A stretch of DNA of 64,000 nucleotides from Brachycybe producta (GCA_036925085.1 JAUPFP010000044.1:434001-498000), one strand, 5' to 3'. Counted from the stretch's first letter, positions 21,030 to 32,830 are shown. Notes: generated from the letters alone by a model not told the origin. Program-made: numbers and translations.

Positions 21030-21402
21030 TAATACACATTGAAAATGCATTGATGATTAGCAATGCAATTGTTTATTTTTTAATGGAATTTTCAAATTGG
21101 ATGTTTGAATGATCGATAGAAGAGAGGGGTCTTTTGACTATAATATATTTAAATTTAGTTAATTTTTTTTTTCATAGATTATACGGAAGAGAGAAATGTC
21201 CATTGGGAAAATTTTTTAAACAGAGAGAGTTTTGTTCTTTAATTTATAAATTATGCGCCATTGTTATTATTAATTCAAAACGTCCTTATTTTTTTAGGTT
21301 CATTCGTGTTTTCTTACATGCTAATTAAATGTTTATTATTTATGAATTATATGTAAAATGACCAATTTTCTCTTGTTTTTTCTCTTTTTTGTTGGTGGTT
21401 AG

Positions 21403-21500
21403 ATCGAAGTTTTAAACAAACACCTGTTTTTAACATCTAAACCTATGATTTACCTGGTTAATTTATCTGAGAAAGATTACCTTCGTAAAAAGAACAAATG
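21403..21500 (+). CDS. OLA1: OLA1 exon: G4 (NxxE) nucleotide-specificity motif
   Basis: The exon reads [20 protein letters not shown] and then [12 protein letters not shown], ending with two bases of a Trp codon. NLSE occupies the position of the G4 motif. True GTPases have NKxD there, and the change to NxxE in the OLA1/YchF family goes with a preference for ATP over GTP. The residues corresponding to human 230-233 are identical here, so the protein should keep ATP preference. The acceptor is GGTGGTTAG and the donor is GTAAGT at 21501, in phase 2. Confidence 0.96.
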
Positions 21501-21635
21501 GTAAGTTTTATTTATTTATATATATTTTTTTTATAAAAAAAAACGCATTTTATATAGAAAAATCTTTTAATTATCACTGCATATTATTATGTTTTTAGTT
21601 TTTTTTCTACACTTCATGTGTAAGAAAGGTGAAAA

Positions 21636-21715
21636 TAGTTTTTGCGTACAAATTTTTACAAAAACGGCTAATATGGAGCACAGCATTAGTCACTGCAGTG
21701 GCGCCATCCGGCGGG
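21636..21715. repeat. Dispersed repeat O, copy 1
   Basis: TTTTTACAAAAACGG, TGGAGCA and CTGCAGTGGCGCC occur here. The same words in reverse occur at 53381-53477. Confidence 0.5.
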
Positions 21716-21910
21716 GGGGGGGGGGAACAAAAGCAAAATAATATCTAATCAGCCACCTTAAGTGATTGAGTTAACCCTTCTAGCTTTTTTAAACATTTTC
21801 TAGTTTTTCTTGCCATATGGAAAACATCAATTACCAAAGTTTGTAGCCGATTTTATTCATAATCCACACAAAAAAAGGAATAAACCTCCAATATATTATC
21901 GTTGATGATG

Positions 21911-22090
21911 GCTGCTGCGTTCAGTTTGTAAGCGCTTTTAAAGAGGCGCGAGGAGCTTGCTAATGTATGAGGCGCGATTCACGTCAAACTTACATTAATT
22001 GATCAAATATTGTACTGATTTTTGACACAAAAGGTACCTCATATATAACTCATCGAGCAATTTCAAAAGCGCTTAGAAGCTGAACGCGCG
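21911..22090. mobile_element. Small foldback element
   Basis: GCGTTCAGTTTGTAAGCGCTTTT at the left pairs with AAAAGCGCTTAGAAGCTGAACGC at the right. TATGAGGCGCGATTCACGTC lies inside. A weaker relative is at about 5130-5220. Confidence 0.6.
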
Positions 22091-22206
22091 CACCCACAAT
22101 AAGAATGTTGAAGTTATTATTAATAAACATAATGCGTGAACAGGCCAGGTGAGGTGGGCCAGTTGGCATGGGCCTACGATTTTTGTAACAGGCTTACTTG
22201 TCTGGT

Positions 22207-22481
22207 ATTAAGTTGTTTGTTTGTTTATTAGTTGCTTAACGTCCCCCATCAACATCGAGGTCATTTCAGAGACATACAAGACATTTCAATACAAAGGCAA
22301 TTTTTTAAACACATCCATTCAAAGGCAAATTTCAAATACAAGTCATTTTTTTCCATTCCAACTCAATTATTAAATACAAATGAAAGCAGGACAACACAAA
22401 CATCTATGCCCTTGGCCAGGATTCGAACCCGGGACCACCACAGTACTACAATCGGATATTTTCCCATTGCGCTACGGAGGC
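22207..22481 (-). mobile_element. tRNA-derived SINE, copy 1
   Basis: On the minus strand the head begins GCCTCCGTAGCGCAATGGG, containing a box A. A perfect box B GGTTCGAATCC lies at 22419-22429, with tRNA-like spacing. The body follows and the tail ends GGGGGACGTTAAGCAAC, then AAACAAACAAACAA. The anticodon-arm region does not fold cleanly and the body is SINE-like, so this is a retroposon rather than a tRNA gene. Confidence 0.82.
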
Positions 22482-22489
22482 GTCAGCCT

Positions 22490-23117
22490 GGTAAAGGCGT
22501 TCCTGGAGCTCAACAAAAAATGTCATTTTCAAAAGTTTCTGAAATGAAAAAAACTGGGGGGAAAAAAACAGGAACCAGGTTTCTGGTTCCTGTTTTTTTC
22601 CTGTTTTTGCTAGCTCTGAAGCACCATATATTCCATAACCAAATGACACAGATGACACCAGATTACCCTACATGTATTTAGCACTAATTACAAAAAAATA
22701 CTTCCATAAGTAGTTTGAAATGGGGCCCTACATTTCCTATATCTGGTCTGCGCTTATTTTTATCAGCTTTACACGGGCCTGTGCGTCGGCAGGGGGCGGG
22801 TGGTAGTTTATTTATAAGAAGATGTTTATGCAAATTAGGAATATTCATTAATATATTATGAAACTTAGAAATAAATCTTATTTCTGAGCTACAATTCCAG
22901 TAAACAGAATTTTAAAAAACAAGCCGTTTTTTCTCCATAAATCGTCTCCTTGTTTTTTTTATGTTCTCTTTCTATATAATTTTAGATTACAAAGATTTTT
23001 ATTTTGAAATTATGTTAAAAAAAATTAATTTCCATATATAATAGTAGGGGGGAGGGTTATTTAAATTTTTTTTTATGTTTGAAACTTTTTAAAGATTTTT
23101 TATAAAGATAATATTAG
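22490..23117. other. Intron sequence, nothing recognised
   Basis: It holds a short hairpin (GGAACCAGGTTTCTGGTTCC near 22571-22590) and otherwise AT-rich sequence. Confidence 0.45.
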
Positions 23118-23160
23118 AAGAGAGAGAGAGAGAGACAGACAGAGAGAGAGAGAGAGAGAC

Positions 23161-23251
<91 letters not shown>

Positions 23252-23252
23252 C

Positions 23253-23329
<77 letters not shown>

Positions 23330-23330
23330 C

Positions 23331-23391
<61 letters not shown>

Positions 23392-23392
23392 C

Positions 23393-23455
<63 letters not shown>
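23118..23455. repeat. GA / GACA microsatellite
   Basis: (GA)n is interrupted by GACAGACAGACA and GACAGGGA blocks in a regular higher-order order. The Ser-Leu open frame on the minus strand is an artefact of the repeat. Confidence 0.97.
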
Positions 23456-23456
<1 letters not shown>

Positions 23457-24127
23457 CCCTTATAATTATTTATTGACGTGCATGTTTTACATGGGTTCAT
23501 TATTTATAGCAAAAAAATGTAATATCTATCTGGACTTAATGTTTTTTTTTTCTGGTGTTATTTTCATTGTAAATAACGAAATTTTTGATAAATTATAAGA
23601 TTTTCGATACACCTGTAATTTTGCAACACTTTTTTTTTTGCTCACTACCATTCGCGAACATGTTTTATGAGTTAACCAACATTAACTTCTTAATCTCTCT
23701 TATATTCTTATATGTGAGTATAATTTCAATAAAAAGTTTTATTTTAATATGCTAATTGCATATTTTTTTTGTAAAAAAAAAATTTCCGAAATTAACTTGA
23801 TAAACTCCCATCTTGTAAATGTATACACACACTACAAGGCGTATTCATTTATCTTAATTTATCGGCCATTAATTATTTTTATTTAACATTTTTTTACAAC
23901 CTCTTGAAAGATATATGGGACCCTTTTACTTTTTTTTTCAACTATAGGAATATTTTAAATTTTCAAAGTCCAATTTATTGGAAACTTAAGAAAATAAAAT
24001 TAATGCCTACCAATTTATATAGATTGAAGTAGCTTAAAATCATTTAAAATTAAATAATTCAGAAATTATAAATGTTACATATTTAAAAACTTAAAAAAGT
24101 TGATTGGTAGCAACGTATCAACATTTA

Positions 24128-24435
24128 TACCTAGTGCACACTTGATAATTTAAATGCATTTAAATAATAAACGTGTTCTACAGAGCCCTCTGTGAAGGGC
24201 AATTGAACAATATGTCGAATTCAATTTATTCAGTTAATAATCTTAAAAATATTGAGTTAATACTTAAATATAATTATATAAACTATTGACAAAATACTGA
24301 TTTAGTATTTCAATTTAAAATATTAATAATAAAAGTCAATTTTTATTTGGTGTTCATGTCCTTAACTGGATTCCGTATAATTCACCTAAACACATTTAAT
24401 TTGAATTCATTTAACGCATATGTGTGTACAAGGTA
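24128..24435 (-). mobile_element. Family A MITE, copy 4
   Basis: It runs from TACCTAGTGCACACTTGATA to GTGTGTACAAGGTA, with TTA on both sides (24125-24127 and 24436-24438). The internal landmarks are ACGTGTTCTACAGAGCCCTC and TTAACTGGATTCCGTATAAT. Confidence 0.93.
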
Positions 24436-24570
24436 TTAGTCTTAAAATGTCACAAAAGCAAATTTTAAAAATATATTATTAATACAAATTTTGCCATATG
24501 ACGACTGCACAGAATAATATGACTTTTTTTATAATGAAGGACCCATGGCTTTTTATAGTCCATACATGCA

Positions 24571-24730
24571 GTAATAAGTTAAATACATTTAAATATTAAG
24601 CGTGTTGTACAGAGCCCTGTTAAGGACAGAAAAAAAAACGTAACAAAATTCAATTTATTCAATTATCTAAATAAATTAAGATTAACTTTCTATATACAGT
24701 ACTGTCCCTAAACACAATAAATTTGAATGG
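24571..24730 (-). mobile_element. Family A MITE, copy 5, decayed and internally deleted
   Basis: AAATACATTTAAATATTAAG, GTACAGAGCCCTGTTAAGGA and CTAAACACAATAAATTTGAA follow the family order, but the middle is missing. It abuts family F copy 1. Confidence 0.65.
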
Positions 24731-24739
24731 TAAGTAGTA

Positions 24740-24965
24740 GGGCTCGGATTTTTATGCAATATCAAGCAATTTGTGGCCCAATTGTCTATTGTAAAGTAAT
24801 TATCATCAATGGAGTAACTACAATTATGCTTTTTTCTAATAAAAAAGGGCTGGTTAGAGACTAGATGTTTGTTTATTGTCAGTTGTCAACTAGAGTTCTA
24901 GCCTCTAACCAATGTTTTTGATTAGAAAAACAAGAATTGTTGATTGATCTAAAGTGCATATTACC
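24740..24965. mobile_element. Family F element, copy 1, right end lost
   Basis: After TA it begins GGGCTCGGATTTTTATGCAA and runs through AGTTGTCAACTAGAGTTCTA and CCTCTAACCAATG. The terminal inverted repeat expected at the right is absent. Confidence 0.7.
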
Positions 24966-26041
24966 TAAAACTAATAAATTTCACATATTTACTACCAAAT
25001 TAGTGATTTTGCACATTGCCTAGTAATTTTGCAGAATAACTTGATTTTTTTTTGGAAGTTTTTTTTTCTTTTTGGATGTTGTTTGGAAGATAAACCATTT
25101 ACACGGACATTAGGTGGCTTTTATATGGTGACTTTTTAAAGCCTGAAGGAAGTATTTCTGCTTCTGTTGCCTAAAAGTTGATGATACACTTTTTTTTGTA
25201 CACTTTTTCAAAATATTTCATTAGGTTGTTATGTCCAACTTTTTTTTTTAACCTCCCTCTCATTTCACTTGTAGAGAGAACTATCTTTAAAATGCTTTTC
25301 TTTCTCTTTCCGATAGTCATTTGATTACAATGTGATGTAAAATAACCACCCCCCCCCCTCCAAAAAAAAGCCATTCCTATATAATATAGATAGAGATAGC
25401 TGTTAAATTTTAGTGAGGCTTTTTTTGTGTGTTGGCCCCTCTTTTCTTATAAAAGTCACCCCCTTCCATGGTTCGTCAACGTTGTAATTTTTTCTGCCGT
25501 ATTTTTCCAACATATATAATTTAAAAAAAAAAAAAGTTTAATCTGTGAACACAATGACTGGTGTTACTATATGCATCCATCCAAGATGGCCGTCTTTGTA
25601 CATGATGCATGTCAGGTTGGTTGGCGCCAGTTGATCGAGGCGCCACACATGTATATCATGAATTGAAAAGCGTCATTAGAAGGCGCTGTCCAAAGGGGGG
25701 GGGGTCGCTTTTTTTCATCTTCTTCTTGCCCTGTGATTTGTTGTAGTTCACAATGGCATATAACAATCATAAACCATCATTATGACTGTATTTGTACATT
25801 ATGTTATGTGAACGTCTTTATAGTGTGAGACTATTGAGAGAGAGAGAAAAAAAAAGTAACATGTCATTGACACTTTAAAAAGACGTTTTATATTAAGTAG
25901 CAATTTTTAAATATGCAAATTAAATAGAACAATGGATTAGAATTCTTCAAGGATTATTTATTTATTGTGCTTTTTTTAGAAGAAAATTTTTAAAATGAAA
26001 TTAAAGTGTTTTAGAAACTGGAAGTGTAAATGTATTACTTA
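24966..26041. other. Intron sequence, nothing firm recognised
   Basis: It holds a short D-like fragment at about 26000-26030 (AGTGTTTTAGAAACTGGAAG) and otherwise unassigned AT-rich sequence. Confidence 0.4.
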
Positions 26042-26353
26042 GGGCTCGGATTTTGATGTAATATCAATCGGAATGTTTCTCAATATGTGGCCCAAGAGCC
26101 AACTGTGAAGTAATCATCATTAGAGCAACTACAATTATGTTATTTCTAATAAAAAAAAGCTGGGTAGAGATAGGCTAGATGTCTGGTTACTATCAGTTGT
26201 CAACTAGAGTTCTAGCCTCTAACCACTGTTTTTAACTAGAAAGAACAATTGTTTTTTTTTATTATCTAAACAATTCACGATTCACTTCACAATGGGCACT
26301 TGGGCCACATATTGAGAAACATTCCGGTTGATATTTCATCAAAATTCGAGCTC
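26042..26353. mobile_element. Family F element, copy 2
   Basis: It begins GGGCTCGGATTTTGATGTAA and ends with the complement (ATCAAAATTCGAGCTC), with TA on both sides. A central inverted block GAGGCTAGA../TCTAGCCTCTAACCA makes the whole element foldback. The TA flanks are consistent with Tc1/mariner-type mobilisation but do not prove it. Confidence 0.78.
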
Positions 26354-26827
26354 TAATTATTACACTCGGGTGGAAAAAGGCAGTATTCCCCATCACACTG
26401 AGGAATGCGAAATTTAGAAACAATAAAGAAAAAACAAACAATTGAATAAATACAAGCAATAAATACATAAATTAATAAACAAATACGCATATCAAAACAG
26501 GGATTGATTAGTTAAGGTAATGGATAACTATTCAAATCTGGTGATGTTTGAGGTGAAAAAAGGATTTTAACCATATATTGGTCCTAACGAATGGAATATA
26601 ATAAGTTAATAACGAATAGTTTTTTTTTCTAATAAGCGAGTGGATCCATTATTTGAAACTCAGATATTTTTTTTAATACAAGCTTAAATATGGATATTTT
26701 TTTAAAGCAACTCTTTACGGTAATTTTAAATTCTCGATTTTTGTTTTTCACTTCAAGTTGAGCGAAAACGCGAAAAAAAAAGGCCGTAAAAGTTTGGTTT
26801 TAAATGATATTAACGTGGAGCCGACCA

Positions 26828-26885
26828 AATTGAATTCGATTTGGCGCTTGTTTAGTTTGGCGTTTAATCAGGTTGGCATCAGTTT
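26828..26885. repeat. Short stretch of the 16-bp minisatellite
   Basis: GATTTGGCGCTTGTTT, AGTTTGGCGTTTAATC and AGGTTGGCATCAG are diverged units of the array that follows at 27041. Confidence 0.7.
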
Positions 26886-27040
26886 TCTCAATTGTGTGGA
26901 GTCGATAAATGTTTGGAGAAGATTGAGGCAGGTTTATTTTAGCCTCTATGTAAGAGCCTTTTTGTCTTATTGTGCATGTTTGGCACGAAGGTGCTCACAC
27001 ACTGTGAACATTAATAATTATTGAGTGTTTGCAGTCACAT

Positions 27041-27520
27041 AGTTTGGCATTTGCTCAATTTGGCGCTTCTTCAGTTTGGCGTTTGCTCAAATTTGGCATT
27101 TCTTCAGTTTGGCGTTTGCTCAATTTGGCATTTCTTCAGTTTGGCGTTTGCTCAATTTGGCATTTCTTCAGTTTGGCATTTGCTCAATTTGGCGCTTCTT
27201 CAGTTTGGCGTTTGCTCAATTTGGCATTTCTTCAGTTTGGCATTTGCTCAATTTGGCGCTAATCCAGTTTGGCGTTTGCTCAATTTGGCATTTCTTCAGT
27301 TTGGCATTTGCTCAATTTGGCGCTTCTTCAGTTTAGCGTTTGCTCAATTTGGCATTTCTTCAGTTTGGCATTTGCTCAATTTGGCGCTTCTTCAGTTTGG
27401 CGTTTGCTCAATTTGGCATTTCTTCAGTTTGCCATTTGCTCAATTTGGCGCTTCTTTAGTTTGGCGTTTGTTCAATTTGGCATTTCTTCAGTTTGGCGTT
27501 TGTTCAATCTGACACTTGGC
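27041..27520. repeat. 16-bp minisatellite, main array (~30 units)
   Basis: Alternating AGTTTGGCGTTTGCTC and AATTTGGCATTTCTTC units give a 32-bp period with longer-range variants. Because 16 is not divisible by 3, reading cycles through all frames. No stop codon occurs in the units, so all three forward frames are open. These open frames are not evidence of a protein. Confidence 0.97.
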
Positions 27521-28123
27521 ACTAAGTTGTAATGCTATTTTAGCATTTAGTCAGTATTTATTAAAATGACGTTTGAAATAGTTAATTGTTTACCAATCAT
27601 TTGTAAAAGATGTTTTATATTAAAAAAAAATAAGTAAATGGCCAAATATTACATCATCTGTTGCTCTTCAACTGTTTTTCTATTGAATTAAGGGTGGAGT
27701 TGCAAAAATCACAAGTTATATTTTTCTCCTATAAGACTCCTATATATCTATACTGGATTCAATAACATTTTTTTTTGTTGTTTTCCAATGGCTGCTGCTG
27801 CTGTTTTTGGCATAATGTTTATAATTAAGGTTGGACCTTTTTTCACCCATATTCCATGTAATTGAAAAGTGGGTGGAGTGAAGTGGAAATAGCGGGGTGG
27901 GTCGGGTAAAGAGTTGGATTTCATGTAGATTTTTTTTTCTAAAACAGATTATTCAATGATTGTGTGTGTATATTATATAATATTATGAATATATATATAG
28001 TTATAAACCCTTAAAAACTCCCTTTTTTCGCCCGGCTAAATGCTTATTTCACACCCTCACACTATTTCAAAATTAATGTTTTTACTATAAATTTATGTTT
28101 GTATTAGAAAATATCTATATAAG

Positions 28124-28173
<50 letters not shown>

Positions 28174-28523
28174 GCCTATAGGGCCTTTTATTATTTAGAA
28201 CTTCCGGCTTCTGTTTTTTTATACGTTTATTACTTTTGTTTTTCCAAAGTTCTCGTTTTATGCAAATCAAGAAATAAATCTAATAAATGGCATAATATGC
28301 TCGGAAATAATAACAGAAAATGAAAAACTCAATACAATTTAATTTAAAAAGTGCTTTGTAGAATTTTTTTTTTCTTTTGTAAATATTTTTTTTTAAAAAA
28401 ATAGGTGAAATTAATGCGTTAGTCTGATTTAGAGTTTAGTTAATCCAGTGATTCACTTGCCGGTAAACACGTGATCAATTTTGTGGTTAGAAAACATTGA
28501 GTTAAATGGCTGTAGCAACCTAA
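27521..28523. other. Intron sequence with an ATT microsatellite
   Basis: (ATT)n at 28131-28173. Otherwise AT-rich with nothing recognised. Confidence 0.6.
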
Positions 28524-28828
28524 TACCTAGTACACAAATGTTAATTTAAATGCATTTAAATAATAAACGTGTTCTACAGAGCCCTGTGAAGGACAAACAA
28601 ACAATATGTCGAATTCAATTTATTCAGTTAATAATCTGAAAATATTGAGAGTTAATACTTAAATATAATTATAGAAACTATTGACAAAATATTGATTTAG
28701 TATTTCAATTTAAAATATTAATAATAAAGTCAATTTTTATTTGGTGTTCATTTCCTTAACTGGATTCCGTATAATTCACCTAAACACATTTAATTTGAAT
28801 TCATTTAACTCATGTGTGTACAAAGGTA
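28524..28828 (-). mobile_element. Family A MITE, copy 6
   Basis: It runs from TACCTAGTACACAAATGTTA to GTGTGTACAAAGGTA, with TAA on both sides (28521-28523 and 28829-28831). Confidence 0.93.
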
Positions 28829-29104
28829 TAAAACGGCAATTTGAAGCGTCAGGAATTTACCTTAGAAGGACATATTATGGAATACACCTAATTTTGCTTT
28901 AAAGCTTAAAGATGTTTCTAAAGGAGTGGAAACGTGGCTAGCAAAATGGACCTTTTTGAAGTCACTGGTCTTTAACAGGGGTCAAGGAAATTAGCATAAT
29001 TCAAAATTGTATAAAATAAAAACGCCTTTACCCATAAAGTACAAAAAAAAATGTACAATTGCATTACATTTGCTATTTTTCCATATACGGAAAAATAAAT
29101 ATAG

Positions 29105-29215
29105 CTATAAATAGGATCGGATCGGAACAGAACTAATCGGAATTTTTTTATTGCATTCCGTTCAATGGAGCCCCTCAACGTGGCATTTCCGATCCGATCT
29201 AAGCTAGTGTGCAAA
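29105..29215. repeat. Inverted GGATCGGATCGGAA block
   Basis: GGATCGGATCGGAAC (about 29114) is complementary to TTTCCGATCCGATCTAAGC (about 29187). A third copy, TTCCGATCCGATGTAGTGTG, lies at about 29440. It may be part of a foldback element that encloses repeat N copy 2. Confidence 0.5.
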
Positions 29216-29249
29216 GGACTCCTTTGAAATACTTGTTATCAGAATACAG

Positions 29250-29430
29250 TAGTGTTGGATATCGGAACTGTTGGTTATCGGAACCAATTTTTTTTTTACT
29301 TATTCTTATCGAAATACTACTTTGCAATCAGTTTTTTTTTTCTTGCTTTTCTCCACTTTTTTAAATGGAAGTTCGATTATGTGAACTTTTAATTATCGGA
29401 ATATAGTATAATCGACGTTTTATACTGTAT
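29250..29430 (+). repeat. Dispersed repeat N, copy 2
   Basis: GGTTATCGGAACC, TTTACTTATTCTTATCGAAA and TTGCTTTTCTCCACTTTTTT are the reverse complement of 14275-14440. Confidence 0.55.
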
Positions 29431-29459
29431 TCCGATTTGTTCCGATCCGATGTAGTGTG

Positions 29460-30704
29460 CTATACAAGCTTAATCATTCAGTTTCGTATTTTTTTTATCT
29501 TATCAATATTATAAATTTTCAAGAATAATATTAAATATTTTTGAAACATGTTGTAATTTCTGTGATACTTGATGTTATACCTTTTTATAAAAAAAGGGAG
29601 GAGACCAAAGACAAAAATACAGTATTTTAAAAGAAGAAGAAGAAAAAACTTAGTAAAAGTAATAGTTACGAAATGCATTTTAGGGTTTTTCTTCTTCTTT
29701 CTTTCCAAAAGTAAAATACTGTTATTTAGGGCCAGACATCTAATGTGGTCCCTTATATATAGTAAGTGTCCCCTTATGAAGTTAATCACGTAATAATGAC
29801 CCCATGTTAGCGACTGTTGTTGGCTGGCGACGGCAAAATAAGAAGCTTCGGGGCCCGACTTCGAATATAAAACAAGAAAAGAGAAAAGGGACCTCCTCCT
29901 CCTCCTCTGTCTCCCCTCTTAATCTTAACCAAAATGGTCCTTTTGATCTATATTTATATATTTATATATGTAATAATGACCATAATAATCATATTTTTCT
30001 CTCTTATTTCTGATTTTCAGTCTTGGCTGTGTGTTGGTCATTTCATTGGTCAGTCAGTAATCACTGTTATATTAAAAAAAAAAGTAAAAAGAAAAGATGG
30101 ACCATTGCAGTGTTGCCCCCTACCATCAATTATTATATATACAAAATTATAACTTATAGGAAGAAAAAAGGGGGCCCTTTGTAGTGAAATATTTTTCGTA
30201 TACGCGGAATTTTTTTTTATGTTTTGTCGTTTTACTTTTTAAACTTTGCTTCAAATATTTTTCTTATGTGATTTTCTTGTTGTTGTTGTTGTATTTTTCG
30301 ACTTGTATGGGGGGCGCCCATTTTAATAATATACAATATTAAACATTTGTTGAAACTTTTTATATATATATATTAGAGGGTGGCAATTAGCAATTAAAAA
30401 GTAATTAATGGAGAGAGAGAAAAATTTCTCAATAAAAGTTAGATGATTAAAAAAAAAGCATGTTTTATTCAATTTGTTTTACAGAAAAAAGAAAGGGATT
30501 AATTATATATCTTTAGAAAATACTAGAACTTTTAAAAGTTTTTTTTTTTTCGTGTAGAAAATTATCAAACTTTGAAAGTACGAATTATTTTAATTAAGTT
30601 TTTATTTTGAATTCAATCATAAAATTAATTGTCAGTTTTGGGAAAAAAAAAAGTTTAGATTTAAATGTTTTTTTTTTAATGTAAACGCTTTGATCTCGAA
30701 CTAA
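29460..30704. other. Intron sequence, nothing recognised
   Basis: Several short open frames on both strands lack recognisable motifs, and composition is low-complexity. Confidence 0.45.
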
Positions 30705-31007
30705 TACCTTGTACACACATGAGTTAAATGAATTCAAATTAAATGTATTTAGGTGAATTATACGGAATCCAGTTAAGGACATGAACCCAAATAAAAATTG
30801 ACTTTGTTATTACTATTTTAAATCGAAATACTAAATCAATATTTTGTCAATAGTTGCTATATTATATTTAAGTATTAACTCAATATTTTGAGATTATTAA
30901 CTGAATAAATTGAATTCGACAACAGTTTGTTTGTTTGCCCTTCACGGGGCTCTGTAGAACACGTTTATTATTTAAATGCATTTAAATTATCAGGTGTGTA
31001 CTAGGTA
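30705..31007 (+). mobile_element. Family A MITE, copy 7
   Basis: It runs from TACCTTGTACACACATGAGT to GTGTGTACTAGGTA. The flanks are TAA and TTA, so the duplication is not exact. Confidence 0.92.
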
Positions 31008-31369
31008 TTAGGTGCCTCATGAGTCATTACAGAAAGAAAGTCATAAAGTTGTGACAGTCATACCTTATGATATAAGTCTACCTAATTGTGTGCTATTTTA
31101 TATTTTTAATTAAGATTAATCAATTACTTTTATTTTATGACTGTCATATTATGTTGAAAACTAGACATATGACAATATTTGTCATAATATTTTTTTTACA
31201 ATATTTATCATAACATTTACTATAGTATTTGTCATAATATTTTGTAATTTGAATATTTTTACTGTTACAAGGTTATGAACTTATGAGCTAGATATGACAC
31301 TTACTGTCATAAGACAGTTTTTTATTTTTTTTCTGTAGTGGCACCGCTTGTTATTTTTCGTTTCAGAAG

Positions 31370-31630
31370 CACAATTAAGAGACACCTGGAAGTGTTTTAG
31401 AAACTAGAAGGGTAGCTTTCATATTGAATGAATATCTTTTAAAATCAGCTTTTTATGTCAGTTTAAGCAGACTACAAAAGGTTTAATTTGAAAGATATCA
31501 ACAGGAAAATACTATTAAGTGATTCAGCTACCCGTTCTAGTTTTTAACACAGTTTCAATTTATTTTTGGTGTTGTTCTTTTGACATGCAGAATTTTCAGA
31601 AATTTGAAAATTGACTGTTCATAAATTGCC
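31370..31630. mobile_element. Foldback element family D, copy 4
   Basis: It carries AGTGTTTTAGAAACTAGAAG at the left and GAAAGATATCAACAGGAAAA, CTACCCGTTCTAGTTTTTAA and GACTGTTCATAAATT at the right. It lies about 140 bp before the OLA1 exon at 31771. Confidence 0.7.
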
Positions 31631-31770
31631 GCAAAATCAAAACAATTTTTTTTTCCGAAAAGTGAATTTTGAGTGATGGAAATTGAAAATTATACATAGA
31701 TTTTGTAGGTTTTCCTATACTTATGAATTTTGACCGTTTGTTTTTATTAAATTTTTTTTTATTATTTTAG

Positions 31771-31911
31771 GTTACTGAAACTAAAAGAATGGATTGACAA
31801 AAATGACCCTGGTGCTGCTTTCATTCCGTTTAGTGGCATTTTTGAGAACCAATTGGTCAATTTAGAACCGGAAGATAAAAAGAAATTTCTCGAAGATTGT
31901 AACGCACAAAG
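31771..31911 (+). CDS. OLA1: OLA1 exon: G5 region and end of the G domain
   Basis: The first base finishes the Trp codon. The exon then reads LLKLKEWIDKNDPGAAFIPF and SGIFENQLVNLEPEDKKKFL, and on to EDCNAQ and the first two bases of Ser. PFSG is the G5-like block of the family. The stretch after it is acidic and variable in other animals as well. The acceptor is TTATTTTAG and the donor is GTAAAT at 31912. The intron that follows is the largest complete one, about 19.3 kb. Confidence 0.95.
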
Positions 31912-32024
31912 GTAAATTGTACAATATTATCTTAAATTTTCTTTTAAAAAAAATTATATTCAAATATTGGTTTATTGTTTTGGAAGAGAAAAAAAAACCG
32001 TTAAATGTTTCAATCACCTGATTA

Positions 32025-32338
32025 GGGCTCGGATTTTTATGCAAAATATTAAGCAAATATTTCACAATTTGTGACCCAAGTGCCAATTCTGATGTAATCA
32101 TTATCATTAATACAACTGCAATTATACTTTTTTCTAATAAATAAAGGCTGGTTAGAGGCTAGATGTCTGGTTACTATTAGTTGTCAACTTGGAGTTCTAG
32201 CCGCTAACCAGTGTTTTTGAATAAAAAAGAATCATAATTGTTGATTAATCTAAACGTGGATTGCTGCTTCATAATTGGCCCTTGAACCCAAAAAATTGAG
32301 AAACGTTTGTTTGATATTTTGCATAAAAATCCGAGCCC
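32025..32338. mobile_element. Family F element, copy 3
   Basis: It runs from GGGCTCGGATTTTTATGCAA to GCATAAAAATCCGAGCCC with TA on both sides. The terminal inverted repeats are close to perfect. Confidence 0.85.
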
Positions 32339-32507
32339 TATTCATAATGCATTTGGTGATGGAGGGAGGACCAAAAAGGACTCAACTATACAATAGTTCT
32401 GATCTTCTTGCATAGACCTATATTCTCAGTGGTCTGGATGGCTAAATAAATATGTGTAAGGGAATATTAATTAAGAAATATTGGTGTTCATGTAACGGTT
32501 ATCAATA

Positions 32508-32830
32508 GGGTTCGGATTTTGATGCAATATCATCCGGAATGTTTCTCAATTTGTGGCCCAAGTACCAATTGTGAAGTAATCATCATTATCATCATTAGTT
32601 CAACTGCAATGATGTTTTTTTTTCTAATAAAAAAAACTCGTTAGAGAGAGGCTAGATGTCTGGTTACCTATCAGTTATCAATTAGAGTTCTAGCCTCTAA
32701 CCGGTGTTTTTATTTTAATTAGAAGGAACAATTTTTTGTTATCTAAACGAGATTGTCACTTCACAATTGGCACTTGGCGGGCCACATGTTGAGAAACATT
32801 CCGGTTGATATTGCATCAAAATCCGAGCCC
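32508..32830. mobile_element. Family F element, copy 4
   Basis: It runs from GGGTTCGGATTTTGATGCAA to TTGCATCAAAATCCGAGCCC with TA on both sides, 169 bp after copy 3. Confidence 0.85.

Noticed and set aside
22412-22484. Functional tRNA gene on the minus strand
   Set aside because: Box A and box B are good, but the anticodon and acceptor arms do not pair well. The sequence continues into a SINE body with a repeated AAAC tail also seen in a second copy.
23114-23500. Ser-Leu repeat protein on the minus strand
   Set aside because: It is a direct translation of the GA/GACA microsatellite with no start context or flanking coding sequence.
26758-27024. 88-residue open frame before the main minisatellite
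   Set aside because: It has no ATG start, no recognisable motif, and its second half is minisatellite sequence.
27021-27532. Several overlapping open frames encoding Phe/Ala/Gln/Trp-rich repeats
   Set aside because: They are read-through of the 16-bp minisatellite, which lacks stop codons in every forward frame. A real coding repeat would favour one frame and a unit divisible by 3.
31020-31330. Region rich in GTCATAA/TTATGAC words as another MITE
   Set aside because: Inverted words (CAGAAAGAAAGTCATAA, TGTCATAAGACAG) are present, but I could not define matching ends or a target duplication.
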